Shown here: piece after piece, positions 47,149-57,637 of the stretch
Numbering within the stretch: the stretch's first letter is position 1
How the letters are laid out: every line of letters begins with the position of its first letter
Source of the DNA: Sipunculus nudus
Taxonomy: Eukaryota > Annelida > Sipuncula > Golfingiida > Sipunculidae
DNA: 64,000 nucleotides
Assembly: GCA_026874595.1 (NCBI GenBank)
Contig: CM049309.1
Location: 53,604,079-53,668,078, forward strand
Direction of reading: 5' to 3'
Notes under the pieces: model-generated
Seen by the model: only the letters and a program-made list of their open reading frames with translations
Databases searched by the model: none
Told to the model about the DNA's origin: nothing
Made by a program: the position numbers and the translations under genes

Positions 47149-48219
47149 GCAGCATCAGTGTTATTGAGATCTTAAGGCACATTTGAATATAGTGAAATAA
47201 CAAGCCGGTTTAGGACAGAATTACGTAACATGGCTGAGGATAGCGCACCAGGATTATGCCCATGATTGTTTAAGTCACAGCATGGGTAGATCTGGCTCTG
47301 TCACCAGCTGAATAACTGCAAAGACTAAGGTGTGCTAATCATGGATGAGCAAATGAGCACTGGCTAGTTAAGAGGACTGCATTAGCAAAGCAGAATGAGA
47401 TAACGAGCATGGGGCTCTTTTGGTATCTATTCTTGTTTACACAACCATGACAAAGAGCTGACTCCCTCTGTGGTTCCATCTCTTTCCCCTTTCAGCTAAT
47501 TAGCTGATCATCACTGGACAGGATTAAGCTCTTTGTCAAATAAAAGGTGTGAACTGATGTGAGCAAGTATGTACCGACATCCAGCTACTGCAGCTAGTGA
47601 TGAGAAATGTAACTCTAGGCAAACAAATTGAGTAGAAATTGATTGTTTTATGCTTAATTTATTATTTTATGTTTCCGTATAGCAGCATATGTATGGTTAA
47701 TATGTTAAAACTGCTATATTGTTGTTAGCTAAATATCTGAATTATTGAATTTATAATTATTTTAAATATTTTAAGGAGACACAATGGCAATATTTGATTA
47801 GTGTGTCCCAGTTACTGACATTTTCAGTGATATGGCAGTAAATAATTGTATTTTGGTAAGTGGTAATTCTTTAAATTTAAAATTCTATGACATCTGTCCT
47901 TATACCTGTGAAAAAACTGAAATGTCCTACCATTAACTAAACATGATTACGCTATCTACTCAGGTGGTCATTCATTATTAATATTTAATCATATTTTTTT
48001 TAGTTGGCTATACCATTTTGGTTGTCCCCTGTTTATTTGCGTGTTATATGCGGGCTGACCTTTTTTGTTAAAAATGCGGGTCGATTTACTCTTTATAGAT
48101 ACGGGGCGGTGCGGGACGGGTTTTACAATTGCGGGGCGGGGCGGTTGCGGGCTGAGGGTGTGTTTTGCGGGGCGGGTGCGGGCTATAAATTCCGGCCCGC
48201 GCAGGGCTCTAGTATATAG

Positions 48220-49778
48220 CCGATTAATGATCTCTGTTTCATTTTATTCGTTATAACATTACTCTTTTATTGTTCAGATCAGCATGTATTTCTGTTCTTT
48301 ATTTATTTGACATAAAATATGAATGAAATTTATATAATTTTAGCAAATGTAAATGAGTGTAGTCACATAGTTGTATATACTTATATATTAGCATTTAAAT
48401 GATACTATTAAATGTCTCTGATATTTGAAATGGTAAAATACAAAACGCTTATTGTTGAATAAAACAGGGCCTTGAATTCTCATTATAATTCTCAAAATTA
48501 ATAATCAGTCAAGAGTAAAAAGGTTATAATAATATTTACCATTATTATAACATGGACTATAAATTTTACCATGCACAGCCAAAACCGGGACGATTCATGC
48601 TTTCATACATGAGACCTATGTGCTTTCACAAAATTAACCAAATTAAAAAAAAAATATTTCTGAATGGTACCGGTTGTGGAGAAATTCAAAAATTTACTTT
48701 TAATAATTTTTTTACCTGATATGGTTCAAAATTATCTTAAAAACAATGAGGGAATCCCATTAAACTGTCTCTCAAGAAGTCTTTCACGTATTCTTTTTTT
48801 CTAACAGAGGAATACATATATATATTAAAGTTTATTATGCTATATATTAAAATTGGTAACAGTTACGTTATATAAGGTAAAATAGTGGAATTAAAAGAAA
48901 ATAGGCTCTCTTAGCCTTAATAATTTCATGGAATCAACTTGTTAACCTCTGGTTTTGGAAATGTACTATTTTTCCTATCTTAATCATGGTTTGTAAATGA
49001 TTTACTAAAATTATAACATTCTTGTTTCATTATAAATTTTTCCTTATCTTTTACTCTCTCTGTCTGTCTGTCTGCCTGTCTCTCTCTCTCTCAATCAATC
49101 AATCAATCATGTTTATGAATCTGCTCAATTAGCACAAGCAGCGAATACACCATGCAGTTCAGGTTATTTTTATTGCAGGAATTATTTCATCAATGGTCTG
49201 TAATCCGGAGTAAATCAGGAGTAAATTTGTAGAATAAATCAGGCTTTATAGTGTTTATAATTGAAATACGTTCACTCATGTTTTTTTCACGTTACATTTT
49301 TGATTAGAGGAAACACATTAACATATATATGTGCAAAAAACACCAGAAAATAATATACATACGTGTAAAAGTATAGAATAATTTAATGTGTATTTTACTT
49401 GCTTGTTTTTCCTTTTTTTGCCAGGGCTCAAGTACAAAGACCTGTGAAATGTATACACAATCAGTAATCAAATAATCACACACCTGTATCTTCACGAACG
49501 TTTTGTTTGTGAAACGTCGTCAAGCCGAGATGTCGTCAAATCCGAAATCGTCCAGCTCGAATATAATCCTGTCATAATCAGGCATTTCGGTAAGGCGAAA
49601 TCAATTTTATTCTTTTTGTTTGGCATAATTATGTGATTAATTTATAAAACTTAAAATATTTGGATATATTGTAAGACCGCGCGTATTTGTGTGAAATAGC
49701 TGATCAATGATCCATGTCTATCGATAAGGGTAAAAAATACAACTGGTCTGGTTGGCATTTAGTGTCGTCTGGTTGGCA
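48220..49778. other. No gene seen; compound microsatellite at 49050-49109
   Basis: AT-rich intergenic sequence. At 49050-49109 a compound run of TCTG, TC and AATC repeats occurs. Open frames here are short and without recognisable similarity. Confidence 0.6.
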
Positions 49779-51280
49779 GTACCGCCAACCAGACCGCTAT
49801 ATGTGATGTATAATGTCACCCTCTATGCATCAGTGCACAGCCAGTCACACCATACCATTTAATTAGATGAATAGCTATAAAAACAAATGGGGAGTGTTTA
49901 ATCTGTGTACCACTACAATATAGTACCGTATAGTAGTGTTGATATTAATCATATATAGCAAGCTGTATTAATATTCATCAGAAATCAGTGTTCATACCAA
50001 ACAATCCAAAGTCGATAATATTTACTGTATTAAAATTGAAAAAGGAAAACAATAGAAATATCCTAAGGAATGATTAATTAATAGCAAAATAATAACTATT
50101 TAGGAAGTAGAATAATAACTGTACGGATATATTTCATATATTTCTTTTTTTTCAATTCAGTAATTGTCCATTGAACAGTAGTTTGTTATGACCCTCAAGA
50201 TCAACATCACAAATATATAAATTAAGGGTTTTTTACATGTATATGTGGGTAAATGTACGATGTTTCGTTTCTGTTTTTTCGTCCTGTATATGTAATAGTC
50301 ATTTTTATATTATCTGTTCTATGATCGTATGTAATATGTTTTCTTTTTGTTTGAAAACAAAAGTCTTGCATCACTCTAGTGAGTGGTGCAAAAATAAGTT
50401 AATGTTTACCTCCAATGTATATATGCACTATATTGTAAAAATTTTGATTTAAATGTTATTTAATCATTGCCATTTCTTGGATCTAGTACCATCTGTTGGA
50501 ACTACCGACAAAAGTATGTTTATTTGCAGATGCATTATATCAAAAAGTAATTTATCCAGTTATTGCTGGAACTATTTGTCATCTTTTGGAGAGAATAACT
50601 GATAATATCTGGATAACAGTAACTAACTGATAATAGGTGTAGTGTAGATAATGTGGTTTAAACTGATTATTGTACATATTGGATATTGAAAGTAGTTTTT
50701 ATGATTTATATGAAATAATGTTGATGATTTATAATAAATACCAGGTTTTCTTTAATGTTCTGTACCTGAAATATTTCATGTACTGTGACCACTAAGTATG
50801 ACACCTGACTCTATCAGACAGTCTTCTCACCAAAGGCTACTTTTACACCAAAAGTAAACTCATTAAAAGATTCCGTTATGTCCTGAAAAGTTCACAGATA
50901 ACTACCCACACGCAGTAGCACAAGCTAAGGCCTTTCTTACTAATTACTCACAAATAAATTAAAATATTTAAAATTTGCTTACTAGCATGGTTTGGCTAAA
51001 CGTATTGTATTTAATATTTATAAGCAAAGGTTACAGTTATATAGAATGATAAACTCATTCAAGGTTACTGTAAAATGGATACTGTTGTCAATGGTATATA
51101 CACACCATCACCCAAGTAATTACTCTACTGTACATATAATCAGATAATAAGCCTGGTGGGTTATCTGTTAATCTGTTTATACAGCTATTCACCTAATTAG
51201 ATGGTATGGTGTAACTGTCTGTGCACTGATGCATAGAGGGTGACCATATACATCACTTTTAGTGGTCTGGTTGGCAGTAC
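49779..51280. mobile_element. 1.5-kb element with about 105-bp terminal inverted repeats
   Basis: The left arm 49779-49884 and the reverse complement of 51177-51280 align over their whole length. Both contain GCCAACCAGACC, GTGATGTATA, CACCCTCTATGCATCAGTGC and AATAGCT in order, with scattered mismatches. The 1.3-kb interior is AT-rich with no transposase. Outside the left arm, the motif TCTGGTTGGCA is duplicated (49745 and 49769). No clear target duplication. A non-autonomous DNA transposon is likely; superfamily unknown. Confidence 0.75.
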
Positions 51281-51299
51281 TGACCAGTAGTGTTTTAGA

Positions 51300-52005
51300 C
51301 CTTATTTTGAACATCAGAAGCTTTTGAAGTACTCATATGAAAACATCGGTATCCGGATAGTTTTTTTTTGTCCTTTTTTCATACATTCCATACATCTACA
51401 ATTGTACAGAATGGTTTACCTATAGTATTTCAAACGTTTATACTATTGAATTGAACCTGTGTATCGTCCTAATGGACAGGCCATACACGCCCTGGTTACG
51501 TCTCGCAATAGGCTGTGGTTAACATGGCGGCGCGTCTCAGGAGCTGCGTCGTAACAAGCAGTGGATTCAGCCATACGTCCTGTCCAGCGGCGTCGCATTT
51601 ACGCTCTATAAGCAGTGGTCACGGGAGGTCACGCGCTGTGTTCAGAGCAAACGTCGTATTGATATAACACCAAGAATTTGTATGCCGCCCATACTCAGTG
51701 TGTTGACATTTTCTAAGCCATTATAGTGCTGGACACGAATGCCTGTGGTTTCTAGGTGTTGAGGGTCACTGACCCGCATATGAACCATGCTAACCGCATG
51801 TTTCTCTGCATCTGTGTGCCGCTGGATCGTTAGATACGCCTGACTGCATGATATCTGGGTTCTTGTGCAATCCACACCAGTGTTATTTTTGAGCAGCCGA
51901 GCGAATTTGAATAAAGCGCATTGGGACGAGACAACGAACTGGTATTTCATGGATTCCAAGCATGGCAATAAGCGGGATTATGACAATATTCTATGATATT
52001 AAACG
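51300..52005 (+). promoter_or_regulatory. CpG-richer region upstream of DUF1647-like copy 2, possible first exon
   Basis: About 51476-51660 is markedly richer in GC and CpG than its surroundings and contains AACATGGCGGCGCG (51521-51534), close to the YY1-type ATGGCGGC motif often found just after transcription starts. A donor-like AAACG|GTAAGA at 52005/52006 could end a 5' untranslated exon. From that donor onward the sequence is homologous to copy 1. Without transcripts this is a suggestion; the GC-rich part could instead be transposon-derived. Confidence 0.3.
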
Positions 52006-52159
52006 GTAAGATTTGCCATTGTAGGACCTATTTGTTTGAAATGGTTAGGGATTTCAGATTTATATGACAATAAACAGGAATTTTCTGTAAACCTATATGA
52101 CACAAAGTGGGTTCGACTGTATATTAATCATTTGTGTGTGTGTGTTTTTTTTGTGACAG

Positions 52160-52295
52160 AATCAGGGGAAACATGAGTAGGACAGCAATAGTTAGTCGAT
52201 GTCGCATGTTCGTTTTTGTTGGTGTTATCAGTGCAATCCTGATTGTGTACATATCATCCAGTTACTTCCCAATCTGTCTACTCACACTCACCAGG
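52160..52295 (+). CDS. Copy 2, exon 1: start codon and signal anchor
   Basis: The acceptor TTTTTTGTGACAG ends at 52159, the start codon is at 52173, and the donor AGG|GTAAGT follows 52295. The 41 codons differ from copy 1 at about nine positions, all conservative in the anchor (L/V, L/I, G/V). An in-frame TGA upstream (in CTATATGACAC, near 52098) supports the start at 52173. Confidence 0.75.
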
Positions 52296-55200
52296 GTAAG
52301 TTACATCATCATATATTAATTTTATTGATTTTGTACATGCTTTGCAACTACTTCACAGTCTGTGCATTTACGTTGCATATGAGGTATAAGTGGGGTCATT
52401 ATTGTATACAGCAACCACGGGTCAGAACCACGCCGCTATTGGCTGGAGGGGAGATCGCCATGGCGTTTTGGGATAGCCAATGGGAGATCCTGCTTGTCGA
52501 GTGTTAGACTGGTATCCGTCATAGACATTAACACTACATAAGTTTTATGTAAGCAAAACAACCCTAACGTGCCTAATGATAATAACAAAAAATGAATATA
52601 TAATTAATAATTAAATAATAAATAGCATTATTATTAAGATAAATATTATATATATATATAAATCGTCCAGTTTAAAACTGGGCCAGCACTGATTAAAATT
52701 TTGATCTGGGCCGGACCAGATTACAATCCTTTGATGAAGACTTCAGGATTTAGATCTGGTGTGGACTGATTTTAAACTGGGCCAGCCAAAATTAGAATTT
52801 TGATCTGAACCGGTCCTACATTCAGAAAATTCCTAGCATTTACTATAAACATATATATAATTATTAACTAACCAGTTTTTACCATTAATTTTTTAATAAA
52901 GCTACTCGCAACTTTGAAGTTTGATAATCATTCATAGCTGAATGGATTCCCACATGTTCCCACATATTCACAATGCTACATTATAGAACAAATTTGTGTT
53001 AAAGAAGGCGCTAAAGTGTAAATAGCCTTTGATCCTAAAATTTTATCTTTAAGAATAAAAATTAAAAGAGATAGATTAGTAATAGAAGCCTTTAGACATT
53101 TTGGGATTCAACACTTTTTAGCTCAGATGACTATAAGTCATCTGAGCTAAAGTCGTGGTCCATTGTCCGTTGTCATTCCGTCTGTCCGTCCTGCCATACA
53201 GGCATAAGACAGGCACGGTCCGACACCATTGGATCTATGCATCCGAAATTGGCATGGAGTTAGATGTCCCTATGTTCCCCTACCTAACCCAAAACTGATG
53301 TGTTTGACTTCGTTTCTTTGAAGAAAATTAAGGAAAAACTTTTTTTTATTAAAAACTTATCTTCACACTTCAGGACTGCCTAGTGTCAAAACCTCTCATC
53401 TGTTTTCTTCATATTTATCATAACTTCCTTTATAGTTCCTATGTACATGCCAGAAATTAGGTCAGTATTACGTAATTTGTAAAAGTTATGGGCCAAAACA
53501 TAATGCAATTTGTAAAAAACGAGGTGACATTTAATCACTTACCACACTAATTGTTAGAGAAAAGGGGTTGTTTTTTAGGGATACAACTTTAATAAAAATT
53601 CAGTTCTGTACCCAAAATAAAATCAGAATTTTGTAAATTTTGTAAGATAGTATCATAAATATAGAATTGGAAGCTTAAATTTTGCCCAATTTTGACCATG
53701 GCACGTTAATTTCCTGTAAGTACATTTGATTATATTTTTTTTTTCAATAGACCATCCACTGGTCACTTCATCCTTGCCTGGGTAAACTAATAAGTTATGT
53801 AACACTGGTGGAGCATCCCTATAGTCGCAGTTGTAGAAATATTTTCAAGTGACCTCCCCCCCCCCCCCCCCCCCCAGCTGACACACCCGCCACCCATTTA
53901 ATATGTTGCAATACATATTGTTATTGTTAACTGTAATTTTCTAATTGTAAAGCTGTTCCCAATCCAATGTACATAATTTTTTTGCATACAGTTAGATGTC
54001 CCCAAAATCTCCTACCTTACCGTAGATTGGCTCACAAGGGCTTTGTTCCTTCGAGATATTAAGAAAAAAAAGTCCGTTTTACCGGTTGTTACACCTCAAG
54101 AATGCCTAATGTCGAAACCACTGATCGTTTTTTTTTTATTATATTTAGTATGCAAATTCTTCCATACATTTCCTATATACATACCAAAAATTAGGTCAGT
54201 ATTGCGTAGTATGTTATGGGCCCAAACATAATGCATTTTGTAAAAATATCAGGAAATATATTTACTCACCAAAGACTTTTTTTCAGGGACATAACTACAA
54301 TCAATCAAGATCTAAAAGTAAACCAAAAGTAAGACCTGAATTCACAAATTTTATAAGTTATTCGCAAAAAAAAAAAAACCAGTACCTTAAATTTTGCTCA
54401 ATTTTTGCCATGGCATATTTTCCCCTGTAAGTACTGTTGATTTAATTTTCATATCATATCATAATTTTCATATCATGCAATTGACCAAAAACTGTAGCTT
54501 TTATTTAAGTTTTTATGAGATCATGTCGCAACTATGCTAAACTGAACCTCTATATTTGTCCTCTTGTAGATCTTTTTTTCCCATTATGCATGCTTGAAGC
54601 GAGGCATACTATTCAGCCAGCCAGCTCTTGGGTGGCTTCAGCTGGACCTTACTGTCCAACCCCCGCCTATAGATTTTGTTTAGGCCAAAAACATAACAAT
54701 GAACAAAAATAAAAAAAAAAAGTACTGGATTATAATAACAACTCTAAGAAAAATTAATGGAAAAGGAATTTTATAGTTAATGAGTAACAGGGAATTACCT
54801 TGCATTTACTGATGTTTTATGAATCTTCAATTGATGGCAGAAAATGTATTCCAAATGACACCATGCAGTCACAATTGGGTATTTTCCATTTCAATCATAA
54901 AAATGAAAAATAAATCATTAAATAAATTTGTTTACTATAACGGATTATATGAAGAAAATTAATGATAAACAAGGATGCAGTAGATCATATTAAATTAATC
55001 TAACTTTCCAGGTCTTTTCCAGGTGTTTTATTTGTTTGTTTATTTTTAATACCAAATTAAAAAAAAAAGGAATATATCAAAACTTAAAAATATTACTGAG
55101 ACAAGTGCTCATTAAAGATTTCAATATTTTTGACTTATGACATTTGGACTCATGGCTGAATCAGCTGGTACATAATACTAGGTTAAATAATCAAAATTTA

Positions 55201-57637
55201 TAGTACTAGTACCTTTATTATAGGTTTAAATCAAACAGATTTTTTAAATTCCAGTTTACTCCTACAATATATTAGGTGTTTTGATCCTTGGGTTATTTTA
55301 ACACGAGTTAATTTCATAACTGAGATTAATTTTCTTTTTTTTTTCTGATACATGTTTTAAAAAAAATAAAAATATTCAAATGTGATAAAATAATCAGATC
55401 TTAGACAAGTTCTCATTATGATGTCTATAATGTTAATAATTGTCATAAGTTTTTTGCTATGTTTAGTGTGTAGACGGTATTGTGACAGTATTCAAAGGTA
55501 AATATGATAGTTTTTCTTATATAATGAAAGCCATAAAACCAGGTGCTTAGGATCTTTATTTAAATTTGTGAAATTTGTATATCCTGTATTCTCATTAGTT
55601 TCGTTTGACTGAACTATATAAATACTAGACACTGAGTAAATACTTTATAATTGTATTTGAATATGAATACAAATATTCAATAGTTCCATCATGAAAGTGA
55701 ATACAAATACTAAAACAGGTTAAGAGAAAGTATATGAATGCAAGGGCAAATACTTTCAAAATGAATTCATGAATGCGTTCATGAATACATTTGAATGTTA
55801 TTTTAATGATTATTTTTTCAATAATATTATTTGAATAATCTTTTCAGATGATACTATTAGTCCTTTTTTTTAATTTTTAATTAAAATTATAATTGGTCCA
55901 ATAATTGCAATTTATTTTTAATAAATAGTTAAACTTTTATACAATTTGTGTTTTATAATAGAAATAAAACTTTATGTGATATTTAGAAAAAAACAAAAAA
56001 AAATTACAAAACGAGAAATTTTAAATGTATTAGAATGTAATAAAGTGATTGATGAGTAAAAAACCACTGGCTTCACTGACCTCAGTGTAACTTGTTTTAG
56101 GCATACAGGTGATGATGCAGCTACATGTACTAACATATGTTAATATCTATCAGTACAATGTACTCTAAACTCAGGAATTCCTTTAATATGAGCCAAACTA
56201 AAATGGTTTTACAAAATATTTTAACAGCTTGTATAAAGGATCAATAATTTTAATATTATTTTATATATATCAAATCTATAACATACTAAATAGAACATTA
56301 AAAAAAATTACTGTGATAATTAATGGCAGGATGTATGTAATTATACCAGATGTTATTTACATCCAAATGCTTGTTATAAATAATATTCCGTTTATATTTA
56401 AGTGTCATATCATATTTCTTGAATGGTTATTCATTCTTCATGTTAATGAACTGTTGTTTAAAGGAGTCCTAAAGCTAACAAAATGTTTTTATTATTAGGG
56501 ATACTTGTCAGTGCAGTGCTGGTGGAAAAAGAAATAATTGAAAAGAATCATGTTTATTTTAGTGATATGTTTTAATTGTTATACCCACAAGTTGAAGAAA
56601 TATATGCTCACAATATGTAATGTGATACACACCTTATGGTCAGCCACACAAACACAAAAGAAATCCTTTGATTCACAAGGAACAATAAAAAGATGATCTG
56701 TGGAACTAAAATCAAGCAGCAGAAATTTATATACATATATATATATATATATATAATTATATATATATAAATATATAATATATATATATATAATATCACA
56801 CCATTTGACTATAGCAATTACACAAGTATTTTTTTCATTTTTTTAATAGTTCCATAAAATAGAGTATTATAGATTTGACAGGGCACAAAGAAAAATTTAT
56901 GATATGTGTTGTGCTATCATTACAGGTTGGATATAATCCAAGTGGCAAAAATGTGAGTTTTTCCTTATGTCATTTGCTTACAAGTAAAAAGACCCCAAAT
57001 TATATGTTTACGTGGAGGCAATATTGATTTACTGTTTAAAGCTTGAGACAAAAGAGTCATGAAGACAAGTTTTTTCTATTCTCGAAATTGTGTGAAGTAT
57101 TTCTTGGTTTAAAATGGTAAGCTTCTTTTACTTTAATTAGTGTTAAAAATCAAACTGCCGAATGAAGAGGAATTTCAAACAAAAAAAAAGTTGTGTGCTG
57201 TTATAAGATAGATTAAATTGCATTACTCCATAAATGTTTCTTATATGTTATAACAGGTTCAGTTGTGGTACATTCAACCAAAGATTTCTGATCTCAACAA
57301 GGGGGAACCATTTATTCTGGATAAGGCAGTTTTGGATCACCTTGGGATTCCGCCAAAAAGGCACATCACTTTAAACAAAAAGACACTCAACAACTTTGTA
57401 TTTGTGACAGCCAGCAGTTACAATCACTTCACACAGAGCCTGGATGCTATTGCTTCAGTTCAGTATCACTTCCCCAACTATAACATCATTTACTATGATT
57501 TAGGACTTTGTCCGTGGCAGATTACAAAGCTTTTGAAGACATGTAATGTTATTTACCGCAAGTTCCAGTATCATCTCTACCCATCTCATATAGGTGAAGA
57601 CCTTGGCGCTTGTGCTTGGAAACCAATTGTCATACAG
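52173..57637 (+). CDS. DUF1647-like type II membrane protein, copy 2 (partial: first and second coding exons)
   Basis: Exons 52173-52295 and 57257-57637 match copy 1 in length (41 and 127 codons), phase and splice sites. The product starts MSRTAIVSRCRMFVFVGVIS, with R9 and R11 before the membrane anchor, then carries FVFVTASS, YYDLGLC, CNVIYRKF and GACAWKPIVIQ. No stop or frame break is seen in these exons. The homologue of exon 3 is not found between 57638 and the window end, so the intron exceeds 6.3 kb, or the exon is lost. A possible 27-nt exon at 56926-56952 would add nine stem residues. Molecular function is unknown; glycosyltransferase-like activity is only an inference. Confidence 0.68.
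52671..52810. repeat. Approximately 100-bp tandem pair with TTTAAACTGGGCCAGC
   Basis: TTTAAAACTGGGCCAGC at 52671 and TTTAAACTGGGCCAGC at 52771 are each followed by TTTTGATCTG and an (A)CCGG; a reversed AGATCTGGT/ACCAGAT pairing is also present, so the pair could fold. Confidence 0.6.
53120..53720. repeat. AGCTCAG-hairpin dispersed repeat, copy at 53.1 kb
   Basis: Starts with a perfect 13-bp stem, AGCTCAGATGACT and AGTCATCTGAGCT separated by ATA (53120-53148). It continues with TTAGATGTCCCTATGTTCC, CACACTTCAGGACTGCCT and TACATGCCAGAAATTAGGTC, all shared with other copies. Best preserved head in the window. Confidence 0.7.
53985..54440. repeat. AGCTCAG-family repeat, headless copy
   Basis: Phrases CAGTTAGATGTCCCCAAAAT, CTTCGAGATATTAAG, CCTATATACATACCAAAAAT and GCCATGGCATATTTTCCCC follow the order of the 53.1-kb copy, but the hairpin head is missing. 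It lies about 250 bp downstream of the preceding copy in the same orientation. Confidence 0.6.
56926..56952 (+). CDS. Possible 27-nt microexon of copy 2
   Basis: The acceptor CTATCATTACAG ends at 56925, then nine codons (VGYNPSGKN) are followed by a strong donor GTGAGT at 56953. Length 27 keeps phase 0 between exon 1 and exon 2, and it would lengthen the stem between anchor and domain. I find no counterpart in copy 1. It may be a chance match. Confidence 0.28.
57257..57637 (+). CDS. Copy 2, exon 2: N-terminal half of the lumenal domain
   Basis: 127 codons from VQLWYIQPKI to GACAWKPIVIQ, between acceptor TATAACAG (ends 57256) and donor CAG|GTATGT (57637/57638). The open frame runs past the donor into intron and stops at 57665-57667, which is not part of the mature message. 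About 86% identical to the copy 1 exon by my count. Confidence 0.85.

Larger units (their letters stand above)
46318..48211. mobile_element. hAT-like non-autonomous DNA transposon with 8-bp target duplication
   Basis: The left end TAGAGCCCTACGCGGGC and the reverse complement of the right end, TAGAGCCCTGCGCGGGC, differ at one base. They are flanked by GTATATAC (46310-46317) and GTATATAG (48212-48219), an 8-bp duplication with one mismatch, the length typical of hAT insertions. Both subterminal regions (46330-46500 and 48095-48190) are packed with GCGGGGCGGG-type motifs, as expected for transposase-binding repeats. The 1.9-kb interior has no transposase; it contains (TA)n, (AAT)n and unidentified sequence that may be nested insertions. 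Confidence 0.82.
52296..57256 (+). other. Copy 2, intron 1
   Basis: A 5-kb intron. The first 290 bp and the last 150 bp align with copy 1. It also holds an approximately 100-bp tandem pair (52671-52810), two AGCTCAG-family repeats (53120-54440), poly(C) at 53857-53876, and (TA)n at 56731-56792. From about 54500 to 56900 the sequence is AT-rich and I see no feature except the possible microexon. Confidence 0.65.

Noticed and set aside
51520-51968. Harbinger/PIF-like transposase start (RRNKQWIQPYVLSS) or a minus-strand 108-codon gene
   Set aside because: The plus-strand resemblance is limited to about ten residues and no further motifs follow before stops. The minus-strand frame has no recognisable domain.
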